From an uncultured Clostridia bacterium (GTDB taxonomy: Bacteria; Bacillota; Clostridia; Oscillospirales; Oscillospiraceae): a DNA stretch of 45,859 nucleotides. Shown piece by piece: positions 34,393-44,143 of this stretch (the first letter of the stretch is position 1; every line of letters begins with the position of its first letter). Made by a program: the position numbers and the translations under genes. The DNA lies in assembly GCA_945877515.1 (NCBI GenBank), contig CAMCSE010000012.1, positions 1 through 45,859 of the forward strand. The letters run 5' to 3'. Under the pieces are notes generated by a model, which was not told where the DNA came from, made no database searches, and saw only the letters and a program-made list of their open reading frames with translations.

Positions 34393-35850
34393 TCAGCGCT
34401 CCCGCACCAAACAGTCGCGGATCATTTCATCTTCGTCCACCGGCACGCCGGTCATGGGGCCGCTCATGGCGGCCACACCGCAGGCGGTCAGCCAGTCCAT
34501 CACGTCGGCGCTGTCGGCGCTCCCGCCCAGCAGCGTCATGCCGCTCTGTGCCAGCGCCATCATGGTGCCGGCTGTCTCCTGCTGCAGATACAGCTCACGC
34601 CGCAGCCGCAGATGGGTAAAGCCGATGGTCTGCACCTGCTCCAGAGGCAGCGCCGCCGGATCCCAGCCGTCCAGCACCAGTGTCAGGCCGCTGCGGATAT
34701 ACCGCCCCAGCAGCTCGCGTGCGCCCTTGCCCGCTGCCGCCACATATTCTGCCGGCACCGCCAGCCACAGCTCCGCCTTGTTCACCGGCTGGTCATCAAA
34801 CAGCGCGGCAAACTGCTGGAGATGGTTGGCGCGCCAGAAATCCGGCAGCAGGGGCATGAGGATGGCCTTCACGTCCAGCTGGCAGTTACGGATACGCAGC
34901 AGCGCGTCCGCCGCCTCGTACAGCAGATAGAACGACACATCCGCCGTCATCTCTGTCCGGTGCAGCACATCCGCCAGCGCGGCCATGTCCTCCGTTTCGC
35001 CGGGTCGCCCGGCGATGCCGCCGAACCACGGCACCGCCTCATACAGCACGGGCTTCCCGTCCCGCGCCGCCACCATGGGGCGGTAGTGCAGTCCCATGAC
35101 ACGATCCTTCCGCTTGTCCACCAGTGGGATGGTCTTTGGCAGCGTCATGGTGTAGTGTATGTACTTGCGGTACACATCCCGGCACTTGCTGCGGCAGCGG
35201 CGCAGCACCTCGATCAGTGCCGGATCCCAGAGGGTATCGCTGCCGGCGCACAGTGCGTCGAAGGCCTCGCCAAAAGGTTCTTCAGACTTCGTCTCGGCGG
35301 ACAGCCTGTCTAATTCCTTGGCCAGCCCCACGATGCGGGCGATGGGACTGATGTCCGTGCCCTGCCGTCCTTCGGGATAGCCGCTGCCGTCCCAGCGCTC
35401 CATGTGCTGCTGGCAGCTCTCCCGCTGCATCCGCCAGGGGATGTTGTCCGTTTCCAGCGTTTCCGCCGCACCGGTACGCCGCTCTTTGGCGGACAGCCCA
35501 CGCTCCTGGAGCGACGCGATCAGTTGGCGGCCGTCAGAAGTGTACTTCCGGTACACCGCCATTTCCTCCGCCGTAAAATCGCTGCGCCACAGCTGGTATT
35601 CCGGTGGCACCAGTGCCTTGCCCAGCTGGTGGTACATACCGCATTTATAGGCCACATCAGCGAACTGTCCATCCATTTCCTGCGCACCGTCAGGCGAGTC
35701 CTTCCCGTATCCATCGGCGCAGGCCTGCACAAACAGCACCTGCGTATAGGCCGCCACACGCACCGACTGCTGCCGCACGGCGGGGGCAAGTCCACGGAAC
35801 GCCTCGTCCCATGTCTCGTATTCCTTCCGTTTCCAGTTCTGTTCCGCCAC
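34393..35850 (-). CDS. Degenerate HD-GYP / EAL tandem protein
   Basis: 485 residues from GTG 35848-35850 (AAGGAG, 7 nt spacing); a longer frame to 35922 would run through the hairpin and is rejected. Residues ~20-225 follow an HD-GYP domain, but its metal ligands are altered: QSVRVA for HSxxVA, YHQLGKALVP for LHDIGKIGIP, and AKELD for the late ADVFD. ERWDGSGYPEG is kept. Residues ~255-470 follow an EAL domain: YRPMVAARDGKPVLYEAVP (EAV for EAL), VLDGWDP for the DDFGTG loop, HLRLRR for the K-x-D strand. Both halves probably lack c-di-GMP hydrolysis. A cytoplasmic c-di-GMP sensor or scaffold controlling surface assembly is the likely role. Confidence 0.68.
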   Translation of the reverse strand: MAEQNWKRKEYETWDEAFRGLAPAVRQQSVRVAAYTQVLFVQACADGYGKDSPDGAQEMDGQFADVAYKCGMYHQLGKALVPPEYQLWRSDFTAEEMAVYRKYTSDGRQLIASLQERGLSAKERRTGAAETLETDNIPWRMQRESCQQHMERWDGSGYPEGRQGTDISPIARIVGLAKELDRLSAETKSEEPFGEAFDALCAGSDTLWDPALIEVLRRCRSKCRDVYRKYIHYTMTLPKTIPLVDKRKDRVMGLHYRPMVAARDGKPVLYEAVPWFGGIAGRPGETEDMAALADVLHRTEMTADVSFYLLYEAADALLRIRNCQLDVKAILMPLLPDFWRANHLQQFAALFDDQPVNKAELWLAVPAEYVAAAGKGARELLGRYIRSGLTLVLDGWDPAALPLEQVQTIGFTHLRLRRELYLQQETAGTMMALAQSGMTLLGGSADSADVMDWLTACGVAAMSGPMTGVPVDEDEMIRDCLVRER

Positions 35851-35881
35851 TTCGTTACTCCTTCTCGCAAACACCCCTCTA

Positions 35882-35908
35882 CCCCAGCGCCCTAAAAGGG
35901 CGCTGGGG
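35882..35908 (-). promoter_or_regulatory. Intercistronic hairpin
   Basis: CCCCAGCGCCC (35882-35892), loop TAAAA, GGGCGCTGGGG (35898-35908): a perfect 11-bp stem between two operon genes, with no U-run on the transcript. Partial termination or message protection are both possible. Confidence 0.6.
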
Positions 35909-35939
35909 TGTCCATGCTTCAATTTTGCAGGCAGTCGCC

Positions 35940-36944
35940 TTACTCATCATCGGAGATGTCGTAATCCACCAGCGGGGTAGAATCCTTGCAGTTCCGCTTG
36001 CGGCGGTTCACGTTCTTGACGATCACAAAGGTCAGCACCAGGTTCACAGCGAAGCTGACGAAGAACAGGATCGGCCATACTCTGTGCGCCTTGATGTTGC
36101 AGAACTCACCGTTAGCGCTATTCTCCAGAATCTGCTGGATGATGCCGTTGATCTCGTCGGCCAGAGCGTTCACCGCGGCCTGGTCGCCGCTGCGGCGAAC
36201 CTCATCGGCGCGCTTGAGAGCGTCGGCCAGGGTCAGCCACAGGCTGTTGACCTTGTTGTCGCCGCCCATGGCATTGGCATCATTCAGTGCCTTATCCAGT
36301 GCGGAATAGTCGATCTTAGCCATGGAATTCAACACGTCTGTCAGCAGCTTCAGCGCCGCGTCGATGTCAGACTGCTTCTTGCTGCTCAGCGCTTCCTCTG
36401 CCTTGGCCAGAGCATCCTGCAGCGCATCCCACTGCTCCTTACTGTAATCATTGGGATTAAGGCTTTCGGCCTCCTTGATCTTCTTCTCCAGCTCCGTGGT
36501 GTCCACAACGCCGGTACCACCGCCGATGCCGTCAGGCGAGGAGTCCTTGTCACCCACCGTCACGGTCTTTACCACCGTCTGCGTACCGCTGTCGTTGCCG
36601 TTGGCGTCATAGGCGTTGTAGGTGAAGGTCACGGTGTACACATCGCCGAGCTTGGCGCTGGCCGGCGCACCCACGGTAGCGGTGACGGTCTTGGTGCCGC
36701 TGTTGTACAGGTAGAACTTGCCGCCGGAGGTGATGCCGCCGGACTCGCTGCTGCTGTAGCTGGCGGTGGCCCCGCCGCTGACGGCCACCGTGCCGTCGAT
36801 GCCGCCGTCGCCGCCTTGGGACAGGGACACGCGGATGCTGCTGCCGGGCTTCACCGTATACTCAGCGGCGAAGGCCATTGTGGTCAGTGCCAGGCAAGCG
36901 ATCAGCACAAGAAGCACTGCCAGACCCTTTTTGAATCCTTTCAT
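35940..36944 (-). CDS. FIVAR-like surface protein with C-terminal membrane anchor
   Basis: 334 residues from ATG 36942-36944. A signal peptide (LAVLLVLIACLALTTMAFA, cleavage before AEYTV) precedes a ~120-residue beta domain (Ig-like), then a helical segment (DYSKEQWDALQDALAKAEEA, then IDAALKLLTDVL) typical of the FIVAR module seen in cell-wall proteins. A C-terminal helix (PILFFVSFAVNLVLTFVIVK) and a short basic-then-acidic cytoplasmic tail (NRRKRNCK ... DYDISDDE) end it. It is a type I membrane protein with its outer part presumably near the dockerin protein made from the preceding gene. Hairpins flank the gene on both sides. Function unknown. Confidence 0.78.
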   Translation of the reverse strand: MKGFKKGLAVLLVLIACLALTTMAFAAEYTVKPGSSIRVSLSQGGDGGIDGTVAVSGGATASYSSSESGGITSGGKFYLYNSGTKTVTATVGAPASAKLGDVYTVTFTYNAYDANGNDSGTQTVVKTVTVGDKDSSPDGIGGGTGVVDTTELEKKIKEAESLNPNDYSKEQWDALQDALAKAEEALSSKKQSDIDAALKLLTDVLNSMAKIDYSALDKALNDANAMGGDNKVNSLWLTLADALKRADEVRRSGDQAAVNALADEINGIIQQILENSANGEFCNIKAHRVWPILFFVSFAVNLVLTFVIVKNVNRRKRNCKDSTPLVDYDISDDE

Positions 36945-36983
36945 ATTTTCCGTACCTCTCATTTCATTGTGATGCGGTGTGCC

Positions 36984-37013
36984 CGCGCCGGGCCGAAAGC
37001 GCGGCCCGGCGCG
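36984..37013 (-). promoter_or_regulatory. Very GC-rich intercistronic hairpin
   Basis: CGCGCCGGGCCG (36984-36995) and CGGCCCGGCGCG (37002-37013), a perfect 12-bp stem with a further outer stem GGTGTGCCC/GGGCACC. It lies between the dockerin gene and the next gene. The T-run is on the plus-strand side only, so it is not a clean terminator for the operon. Confidence 0.6.
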
Positions 37014-37052
37014 TGGTGGGCACCGCCGTTTTTACTGTGCGCAGAGCTTGGA

Positions 37053-40000
37053 TCAAACCGTGATCTTCAGTGCGGAGCGGTAGCCGCTCCAGTTCTGATA
37101 CTTCACTCTGTTCTTCACGGCGTCGCCGGCGTCCACCTTGCCGTTGCGGTTCATGTCCGCGGCCTCCAGGGCAACGCCGCTGAGGGTCGCTGTGCCGAAG
37201 TAGTGGTTGCGCATCTTCACAGCGTCACCGGAGTCGGTCTTGCCGTTGCAGTTGGTATCGCCCATGATGATAACAGTGTAGCTGCCTGCTCTGCTGCCGC
37301 TCACGTAGATGCTGGCACCGTTGGCCACCAGGCCAGAGGCCGTCAGACCGCTGTAGATAGTCACCTCGGCGCTGCTGTCATTGAAATACTTGCGTACCGC
37401 GGTCTGCAGCTGTTTGGCGTTGATGCCGGTAGGCTGGACATCCAGATAGATGTAGCTGCCGGTGTAGGAGCCACCGCCGCCACCGCCGCCGGAGCTGCCG
37501 GAGCGCTTCAGGGAGTAGGTGGTCATGGCGGTGCCCACGCTGCTTACAAGGCTGTAGCTGCTGCCCAGGGCGCTGTCCACAGCGCAGTCCCCGGCAGTTA
37601 CGGTGCCGTTCTCCACCACCAGCACGGAGCCGGACTTATCGAACACGAACTGGTGGCCGCCCATACGGACTTTATCCACGCCCATGAGGGTGTGCTTCTT
37701 GCTGCCCAGCTTGATGTCGGCGGTGAGGGACAGGTTGTGCAGCACGGTGACGGTGGTGTTCTTATCCGCCGCCGCCATGGCCGCGGCCAGGTCGTCGCCG
37801 TACACCGTCTTGCCGTTCTGCGTGTACTGGATGGCATACGCCGCCAGCGTGTAGATGTACGTGCCGGCTGTGGTGTTATCCGTCACCAGATGGAACGCGC
37901 CGTTCGCGGACTTCACGGTCAGTGCCGCATCGGAGGTCAGCTTGCTGCCGATGCCATCCAGCAGGAACGCATACCCGCCCTGGTTCAGCTTGCTGCCGTT
38001 CTTCACGGCCACGTCCTCTGTGATCGTCTCGTCTGCCGCCATGGTCACCGCGTCGTTGAAGATCAGCGTACCACCAGCTTCGTTGACCTTGGTCACCGCC
38101 TCTGTCAGCTGGTCAGCGGCAAAGCTGGTATGCTTGCCGTCCTTGTCGATGACCACGATAGCGCCTTCCTTGGCAAACAGCTCCAGCGTCAGCTTGGCGT
38201 TCTCCATGCTGACCACGCCGTTTACCTTCCAGTCTCCAGAAACCGTGGCCGTCTTGTTGAAGGTCTTGTCGGGCGCATACTCATAGATGCCGAATTCCTT
38301 CTCGAAGCCGGCCAGCGTTGCGCCGTTGCCGTTGATATTCAGCTGCTTCAGCAGCCAGCCCGCAGCCGCCATGCCGCCGCGGTAGGCCGTCAGGCTGTCG
38401 TAGCTTTCGCTGATAGCCTTATAGGTCTTGCTGTCCGTCCCGAAGCCCACGCTGATCGCCATCTGCAGGAAGTTCGTGCGCAGGCCCACAGTCTTCAGTG
38501 CCGCAAACACCTGCGCGCAGGTGACCTTCTCCATAGCGGTCTTCAGTGCCGCCGCATCGTTGTTGTTATAGAACGTCTCGACCGCGTTCTTCAACTCCGC
38601 CCGCAGGCTGTCACCGGCAGGCAGGCTGTTGGCTACGGTGATCGCCATCAGTGCCGCATAAACGGGCTTGTCGCTGATCTTAACGGTCACATGACCGCTG
38701 CCGCTGAGCTTTGCCTGCACGGTCTTGCCGCCCAGCTCCTGCGGGAGCGTGATTCGATCCAGGCTCAGGCTGGGCTTGTCGGCCGCATCGACCTCGATGA
38801 TCCCCGCCAGCTGCTCCAGCGCATTCTTCAGCTGCTCGTTGTTCTTCTCGCTGTCGCTGTTCAGGAACACATTCAGCGTCTGCCGCTTGGTCTTGCTGCT
38901 GTCTGTGCTGCCGGTAACACCGATGGCCAAATAATCGCCACTCTCGGCCTTATCCACCGTCACATCCCATGCCGTGGCGGTCAGCCTGTAACTGACCGCG
39001 GCGTTGTTGCTGCCGATGCTGTCCGCCAAATTCTGGAAATCCAGCAGCGCATCCAGTATGCTGCCGATCAGGTAGTTGACGCCGTCGTAATTGTCCTCAG
39101 CACCCTCGCCGTTGTAGCCCAGCATGTCATCCAGCAGATCATTGCCCACGGCATTGCTCACATGGAACTTTCCGTTCTGGAACAGAGTGGTGATGTCCTC
39201 AACAGCCGCGTTATACAGCGTATGGCCGTCCACGGTCACCTTCTGCGCCGTGCTGTAATAGTTCAGCAGCAGATCGGATGCCAGGTCGCCCGCCAGCGCC
39301 GCCACGGTGTACTTATCCGCATCCCGCAGAGACTGGGCCGTAGCCTTCAGCGTCACATTGATATTGCTGCCATTCACCTCGATGGTGTAGTACTGGTTGC
39401 TGACCAGGCCATTCTCCTCCATGGTGTAGCCATTACGGATCTCGCAGCCGGTGAGCTTGCTCTTTTTGTAAGAGCCGCCTGCCAGCACCATGTTCTGCAC
39501 CTTGCCGGTGACAGTGCCGCCGCCGTTGGTGTCCAAAATGCTGTCCACCACGAAGTTGTTTGCCTTATACTGCTCCGTGCCGATAATATCGCCGCTGAAC
39601 GTGTGGCCGCGGAGATCCACGTACACATACTTGCCGTTGATACGCAGCGTACCGCTGCAATCCTTCAGCAGCACCACGAGAGAGGTGTCTTTCTCGATGG
39701 TGGTATCCAGATCGGTCAGGAAGCTGACCCCGCCGGAGCCCACCACTATGGCCGCGTAATCCCCGGCAGGTGTCCGGCCGTCAAGTGTAACCGCCAGCTT
39801 ACCGCTCAGGGCATTCTCCGCAATGGCATTCTCCAGTGCTGTCTTGAGATTGTCACCCATCAGAGAAGTGATGCCATTTTCTCCCTTCACCGGGTAAGAG
39901 ACATCTGCATTGAACGTGGTAGCGTCACCACTCTTGCCAGACACGGTCGCCGCCTTCAGTACCGTACGGATAGTTCCGATGTACTTATCGTACAGCTCAG

Positions 40001-43000
40001 TATACCGGCTCACATCTGTGGTAATACCCAGTTTTGTCAGTGTGTTCTGAATGGTCGTGCCAGTAATGGCCTCATTCTCTAAGACCGGCTTGATCTTATC
40101 CGCAGCCAAAGTCTCCACACTGGCAAGGTTGAAGTTGGAAATATCATCAATACTACTCTCACCCAGTGCCAGCAGTCCCGTCAGGAACGCCTTGTACGCC
40201 TTGTCCGGCGCAGTGATGTCCACGTTGACTGTGCCATTATCCAGCCATGCGTTCACGCTATCCCGCGCCTTGGCCAGATTATCTCTCATCTTCTTGAGTG
40301 TGTCGGCACTCTTGTCGAAGTCTTCCAGCGTTACGCACAGGCTCAACTCCTTGCCGTCCAATACCAGGCCATCGCTGTCGGTGTTCAGCAGAACGCCACC
40401 CATAGTATCATCGGAAAGCGGCACGTAATAACCGCCCACCTGAATATAGCTCTTGTCGGAAACGGTAGTCACTCCCACCACGTCCGCCGTGCGGAGTCCG
40501 GAGTTTTCCTTGATGCCTCCGTTTTCATCCACGATCCCCAGCACAGTATCCATGCCAAATCCGCTATCCAGCAACGTATTCACCAACGCCTGGAGATAAA
40601 CCAGTTCATCGTCCCACAGCACACCACCGGACAGTTTTACCTCGCTGTACGTCATCAGCTCATTAGCCACGTCCGCCAGCATATTTTTCAGATTTGTCGC
40701 CGTAAATGTCGTGGTGTCGGGAGAAATACGCACCAGAATGGTCATCGCGCCATTTTTCTCCACGGGGATAAATGCCAGACTGAGGCAGGTCTTCCCATCT
40801 TCCGTATAAATTAGGCCACGCTTTGCAACTGCGGCGTTCAGCGCGTCTACCGTTTTCAAAACGGCTTCACGCCGAATATCGACCTTGCTGCGGGCGATGG
40901 TGATCGTCTCACCACGGAGCAGCCTTTGAACCTGCTCCGCACTAAAGCGATACTTGTTATTCTTGTCCGGAGAAACGGTTGTTCCATCTACGGTGTAGTC
41001 ATACCGGAAGCCATCCTCGCTGCACGGCGGCAGTTCGACCTCCGGGTCGTCCACGTAGAACTCTGCCGCAACACCCTCTATCGTCACCGAAACCTTCCTC
41101 GGCTCATAAACCACCGTGATGCTGCCACCGGCATATTCATCCCCTGCCTGAGGCAGAACGCCTGTATTCTCCTGCCGCTGATACATCGTCAGGTCCATGC
41201 CGCTGCCCGCTGTATTCAGCGCCGCATTCAGGGCGTTTTCCAGCGCTGTGATATCGCTTTGCGTCAGTTTGTGGGTATCCTGGCCCTCGTCCTTTTCAAA
41301 GCTCACACTCTGGCGATCGCTGCCAACTGTCTCACCGGCGCTGTTTTTGATCTCCACCGTGATGTTAGCCGCAATCTTACCAGGTGCTTCCACACTCAGA
41401 ATGGCAGAAAGCACAGGCTCTTTGGCAACAGTTGCGTACTGCGTTGTCTTGCCGATAGCCGCCACGACTTTCTCTGTCAGGCTCCGTAGACTCGGACTTG
41501 CTATGTTAACGCGGTCATCCACACCATCGAGCTTCCCGTTCACTTCACGGAGCTTAGTTTTGATTTTCTGCAGGTCGTTAAAGATTCCCTCGTCAGCCTC
41601 CTTGACCAACGCCTGAACACCTGCGTCCTCCAAAACTACATCTACCAGCTTACTGCACAGATCGTCCATCTCTCTGCGGATCACCGCCGCGTTTTTATAG
41701 TAGTAAGTCAGCTTTGCTGCATCGTCTGTCAGCGCGGCATACTCTCCGATGTACGGGAAAATAATCAACTGTTTGTTGATTACATTATTGGCATACACGT
41801 CTTTCCAAACCGCGACCGCCTCTGCGGATATATTGTGCTCCGTGTCGTTTACGATCTGCGTGTTGATCATGGAGAGCTTGTCATTTACCTTCGCCAGCTG
41901 TCCATATTGCCCGGCCAAATCACCCATAGCCTCCAGCTGCTGCTTCGCAGCAACTGTCAGCGTATACGGAAGGTTCAGAATTTCCGTCGTCTCTTCCGCT
42001 GTGTAGCCGAGGCTCTCCCAATCCAGCGTCAGCTCATACTGCACCAGCACTCTGTCAAAAGAGCCGGCGACCACTGCCGTGTATTTACCGGTCGCTTCCT
42101 CCAGCACAAACCGCACAGGAGTCCCTTCAGCACCGCCTGCTACGGGCGTAGCCGCCTTGGGCAGCCACATCAAGCCACTGCCTCCGCCAACGCCATATGT
42201 AGCCGCAGTCACAACACTGTTCTCCACATGCAGCAGCCCGCTCTCAGCGGAGGGTGTCCGCAGACGCTTTACGCCGGTATTCAGCGCGGTGTTGGTCAGA
42301 ATATCACCTGCGTAAGTATCGTCTTTGGCATAGTTTTCATAGAGCAGCTTGCCAAGGTTATGCTCCTCCCACGCCTTTCCTTCCACACGGCTGATGACTG
42401 TATTGCCGACCACGCGATACACGCTGCCCTCGTCATAGCTCACGCCATTTACCGTGTAGTCGTAGACATAGTCGCTTCCGCCGTGCAGTGGCAGCGTCAC
42501 ATTGTAGCCATAGGGCACCGGCAGTCTATTGCCATCGCCCACGTCGATATCAATAGCATCCTGCACCGTATACACGATAGTGTAGCTTGCGTCCGCACTC
42601 AACACGCTGCCCACGGTCTGCTCCACCTCGCGCTTGTAGTAAGCGCCCTCAGCCACAGCGTAGTCCTTCCAATCCTCGGCAGCCAGCGCCGCGCTCTCGA
42701 AGCCCTTATCCGCGATGGCCTTTTCTATCTGTGCTAATGTGGTATCCTTTTTCAGCGTCAGCTCGCTCGCAGTGCTGCGAATCTCCACCGGAGTCTTGTT
42801 GTCATACTGGTCCAGCGGAATGACTTTTGCCATGACCTGCACCGTCACCTTGTACTGGTTCACGTCCGCAGTAACCACGCTGGTCATTTTGCAGACGTTT
42901 TCTTCCACAGTGATATCAGAATCATGCAGCTTACTCTGACCATTCATCGCAGCAGATGCCAGATCATTTAAAGCTAGATACTGTTCTTTATTCAATGAAG

Positions 43001-44033
43001 CATTGACTACAGTCTGGTTCAACACCAGCCACGCATCCTCGATAACCGGCCGAATGCTTTCGCCGACTCTCCCCAGATACTCCAGTCCGGCTTTGACCGT
43101 CTTGGCATTTTCCTTTTGCTCGGCTGTAGCAGACCCCAAACCTATGATCGTCGTTGCCGCCCAATGCAGCGATCCAAACTCAGTGTCAGACAGCGCAACG
43201 ATATCCCGGTAATACTGCTCCGCCACGGCTTTCATCGTGACGCCTTCTTTTACCAGATACGCAGTCTTTCCCTCTTCATAGGCTGCATACTTGTTCAGTT
43301 CCACGCTGATGTCCAGATTTCCACTATTTCTGTCTATCTGCGCTTTCATGTCATCGATAGCATCTGCCGCATCGCCAACGACATCGATATGAGCGGTTCC
43401 AAAATCAATACCGTCGGTTCTCAGCTTATACAGCGCATCAAAATACTGTTCCAACAGATCTGAAGCGCCAGACTGACTATTCAGCGTCTCGATATTCTCC
43501 AGGCCCTTAGACAGCATATAGGGCGTGTTCAGCAGAAGATTCTGCGTACCTGTCGGCACAGAAATCGCTGCAGCATAATCTACCTCTACGCTATACGTAT
43601 TGCCTGCTTCACTGAACGATCCCACGTAATCCTGACCGTTCTTTTTCAACTTGACATGCTCATTGGTTATACTGCCTACAACAATACGTGCGCCCTCAGG
43701 CAGCCATGTGAATCCGTCTTTTGTGAAGCTCTTTGCTGTAATAGTAAGAGCTGTCTCATCTACGGTCACAATTTCATCCTGGCTGGCAGGTGCCGTATAT
43801 GTATACGTCTTCCCTGTCAGCAACCCCGACTCCAGCAGAGCTTTTTCGGCATCCGTCAGCTTGTCGGCATAAGCCTTGGCCACCAGTTCACCTGCTGTGA
43901 CCGTTTCCTTTCCGCCCGCGTTGACAGGCCGCTCCACCACCGCTGCCAGGCATTCTGTTACCGTGCTCAGCGCCATGACCAGCGCAAGCACCAATGCCAG
44001 CAGACGTTTTCCTGTGCGCTCATGTTTTTGCAT
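37053..44033 (-). CDS. Giant secreted protein with C-terminal dockerin
   Basis: About 2,326 residues from ATG 44031-44033. A signal peptide (LLALVLALVMALSTVTECLA) is followed by long beta-rich and helical modules. At least one module is repeated: FTWLPEGARIVVG, SVEVDYAA and LLLNTPYMLSKG early on, then LMWLPKAATPVAG, YELTLDWES and LNLPYTLTVAAK. A second repeated piece is YDYTVNGVSYDEG versus YDYTVDGTTVSPD. A Gly-rich linker (SGSSGGGGGGGSYTG) precedes a ~60-residue domain and two dockerin type I calcium loops, GDTNCNGKTDSGDA and ADMNRNGKVDAGDA. Dockerins plug into cohesins, but none is seen in this window. First gene of the operon; probably an adhesin or scaffold protein. Confidence 0.85.
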   Translation of the reverse strand: MQKHERTGKRLLALVLALVMALSTVTECLAAVVERPVNAGGKETVTAGELVAKAYADKLTDAEKALLESGLLTGKTYTYTAPASQDEIVTVDETALTITAKSFTKDGFTWLPEGARIVVGSITNEHVKLKKNGQDYVGSFSEAGNTYSVEVDYAAAISVPTGTQNLLLNTPYMLSKGLENIETLNSQSGASDLLEQYFDALYKLRTDGIDFGTAHIDVVGDAADAIDDMKAQIDRNSGNLDISVELNKYAAYEEGKTAYLVKEGVTMKAVAEQYYRDIVALSDTEFGSLHWAATTIIGLGSATAEQKENAKTVKAGLEYLGRVGESIRPVIEDAWLVLNQTVVNASLNKEQYLALNDLASAAMNGQSKLHDSDITVEENVCKMTSVVTADVNQYKVTVQVMAKVIPLDQYDNKTPVEIRSTASELTLKKDTTLAQIEKAIADKGFESAALAAEDWKDYAVAEGAYYKREVEQTVGSVLSADASYTIVYTVQDAIDIDVGDGNRLPVPYGYNVTLPLHGGSDYVYDYTVNGVSYDEGSVYRVVGNTVISRVEGKAWEEHNLGKLLYENYAKDDTYAGDILTNTALNTGVKRLRTPSAESGLLHVENSVVTAATYGVGGGSGLMWLPKAATPVAGGAEGTPVRFVLEEATGKYTAVVAGSFDRVLVQYELTLDWESLGYTAEETTEILNLPYTLTVAAKQQLEAMGDLAGQYGQLAKVNDKLSMINTQIVNDTEHNISAEAVAVWKDVYANNVINKQLIIFPYIGEYAALTDDAAKLTYYYKNAAVIRREMDDLCSKLVDVVLEDAGVQALVKEADEGIFNDLQKIKTKLREVNGKLDGVDDRVNIASPSLRSLTEKVVAAIGKTTQYATVAKEPVLSAILSVEAPGKIAANITVEIKNSAGETVGSDRQSVSFEKDEGQDTHKLTQSDITALENALNAALNTAGSGMDLTMYQRQENTGVLPQAGDEYAGGSITVVYEPRKVSVTIEGVAAEFYVDDPEVELPPCSEDGFRYDYTVDGTTVSPDKNNKYRFSAEQVQRLLRGETITIARSKVDIRREAVLKTVDALNAAVAKRGLIYTEDGKTCLSLAFIPVEKNGAMTILVRISPDTTTFTATNLKNMLADVANELMTYSEVKLSGGVLWDDELVYLQALVNTLLDSGFGMDTVLGIVDENGGIKENSGLRTADVVGVTTVSDKSYIQVGGYYVPLSDDTMGGVLLNTDSDGLVLDGKELSLCVTLEDFDKSADTLKKMRDNLAKARDSVNAWLDNGTVNVDITAPDKAYKAFLTGLLALGESSIDDISNFNLASVETLAADKIKPVLENEAITGTTIQNTLTKLGITTDVSRYTELYDKYIGTIRTVLKAATVSGKSGDATTFNADVSYPVKGENGITSLMGDNLKTALENAIAENALSGKLAVTLDGRTPAGDYAAIVVGSGGVSFLTDLDTTIEKDTSLVVLLKDCSGTLRINGKYVYVDLRGHTFSGDIIGTEQYKANNFVVDSILDTNGGGTVTGKVQNMVLAGGSYKKSKLTGCEIRNGYTMEENGLVSNQYYTIEVNGSNINVTLKATAQSLRDADKYTVAALAGDLASDLLLNYYSTAQKVTVDGHTLYNAAVEDITTLFQNGKFHVSNAVGNDLLDDMLGYNGEGAEDNYDGVNYLIGSILDALLDFQNLADSIGSNNAAVSYRLTATAWDVTVDKAESGDYLAIGVTGSTDSSKTKRQTLNVFLNSDSEKNNEQLKNALEQLAGIIEVDAADKPSLSLDRITLPQELGGKTVQAKLSGSGHVTVKISDKPVYAALMAITVANSLPAGDSLRAELKNAVETFYNNNDAAALKTAMEKVTCAQVFAALKTVGLRTNFLQMAISVGFGTDSKTYKAISESYDSLTAYRGGMAAAGWLLKQLNINGNGATLAGFEKEFGIYEYAPDKTFNKTATVSGDWKVNGVVSMENAKLTLELFAKEGAIVVIDKDGKHTSFAADQLTEAVTKVNEAGGTLIFNDAVTMAADETITEDVAVKNGSKLNQGGYAFLLDGIGSKLTSDAALTVKSANGAFHLVTDNTTAGTYIYTLAAYAIQYTQNGKTVYGDDLAAAMAAADKNTTVTVLHNLSLTADIKLGSKKHTLMGVDKVRMGGHQFVFDKSGSVLVVENGTVTAGDCAVDSALGSSYSLVSSVGTAMTTYSLKRSGSSGGGGGGGSYTGSYIYLDVQPTGINAKQLQTAVRKYFNDSSAEVTIYSGLTASGLVANGASIYVSGSRAGSYTVIIMGDTNCNGKTDSGDAVKMRNHYFGTATLSGVALEAADMNRNGKVDAGDAVKNRVKYQNWSGYRSALKITV

Positions 44034-44109
44034 CGAACTCCACACTCCTATCTTTGCTGATACTTACTATTCCAAAGCCTCCACGTTGACAGACGCGAAT
44101 ACGCTTTTG

Positions 44110-44143
44110 AAAACAAAAAACCGCCGCGGACATAGTCCACCCC
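44110..44143 (-). terminator. Possible leader attenuator of the surface operon
   Basis: In the ~245-nt leader the transcript forms GTGGAC-UAU-GUCCGC, extendable to CCGGGGTGGAC with GTCCGCGGCGG across a two-base internal mismatch, followed at once by UUUUUUGUUUU. It has the shape of an intrinsic terminator between promoter and first gene and would have to be overcome for expression. Confidence 0.5.

Noticed and set aside
35604-40082. A very long plus-strand open frame (about 1,490 codons)
   Set aside because: It is antisense to the dockerin, FIVAR-like and HD-GYP genes, has low-complexity Val/Gln/Arg/Leu/His-rich composition typical of antisense frames in GC-rich DNA, and has no ribosome site.
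43951-44033. The dockerin protein as a lipoprotein (Cys near the signal cleavage)
   Set aside because: The residues before the Cys (VTE) do not fit a lipobox; ordinary cleavage after CLA is more likely.
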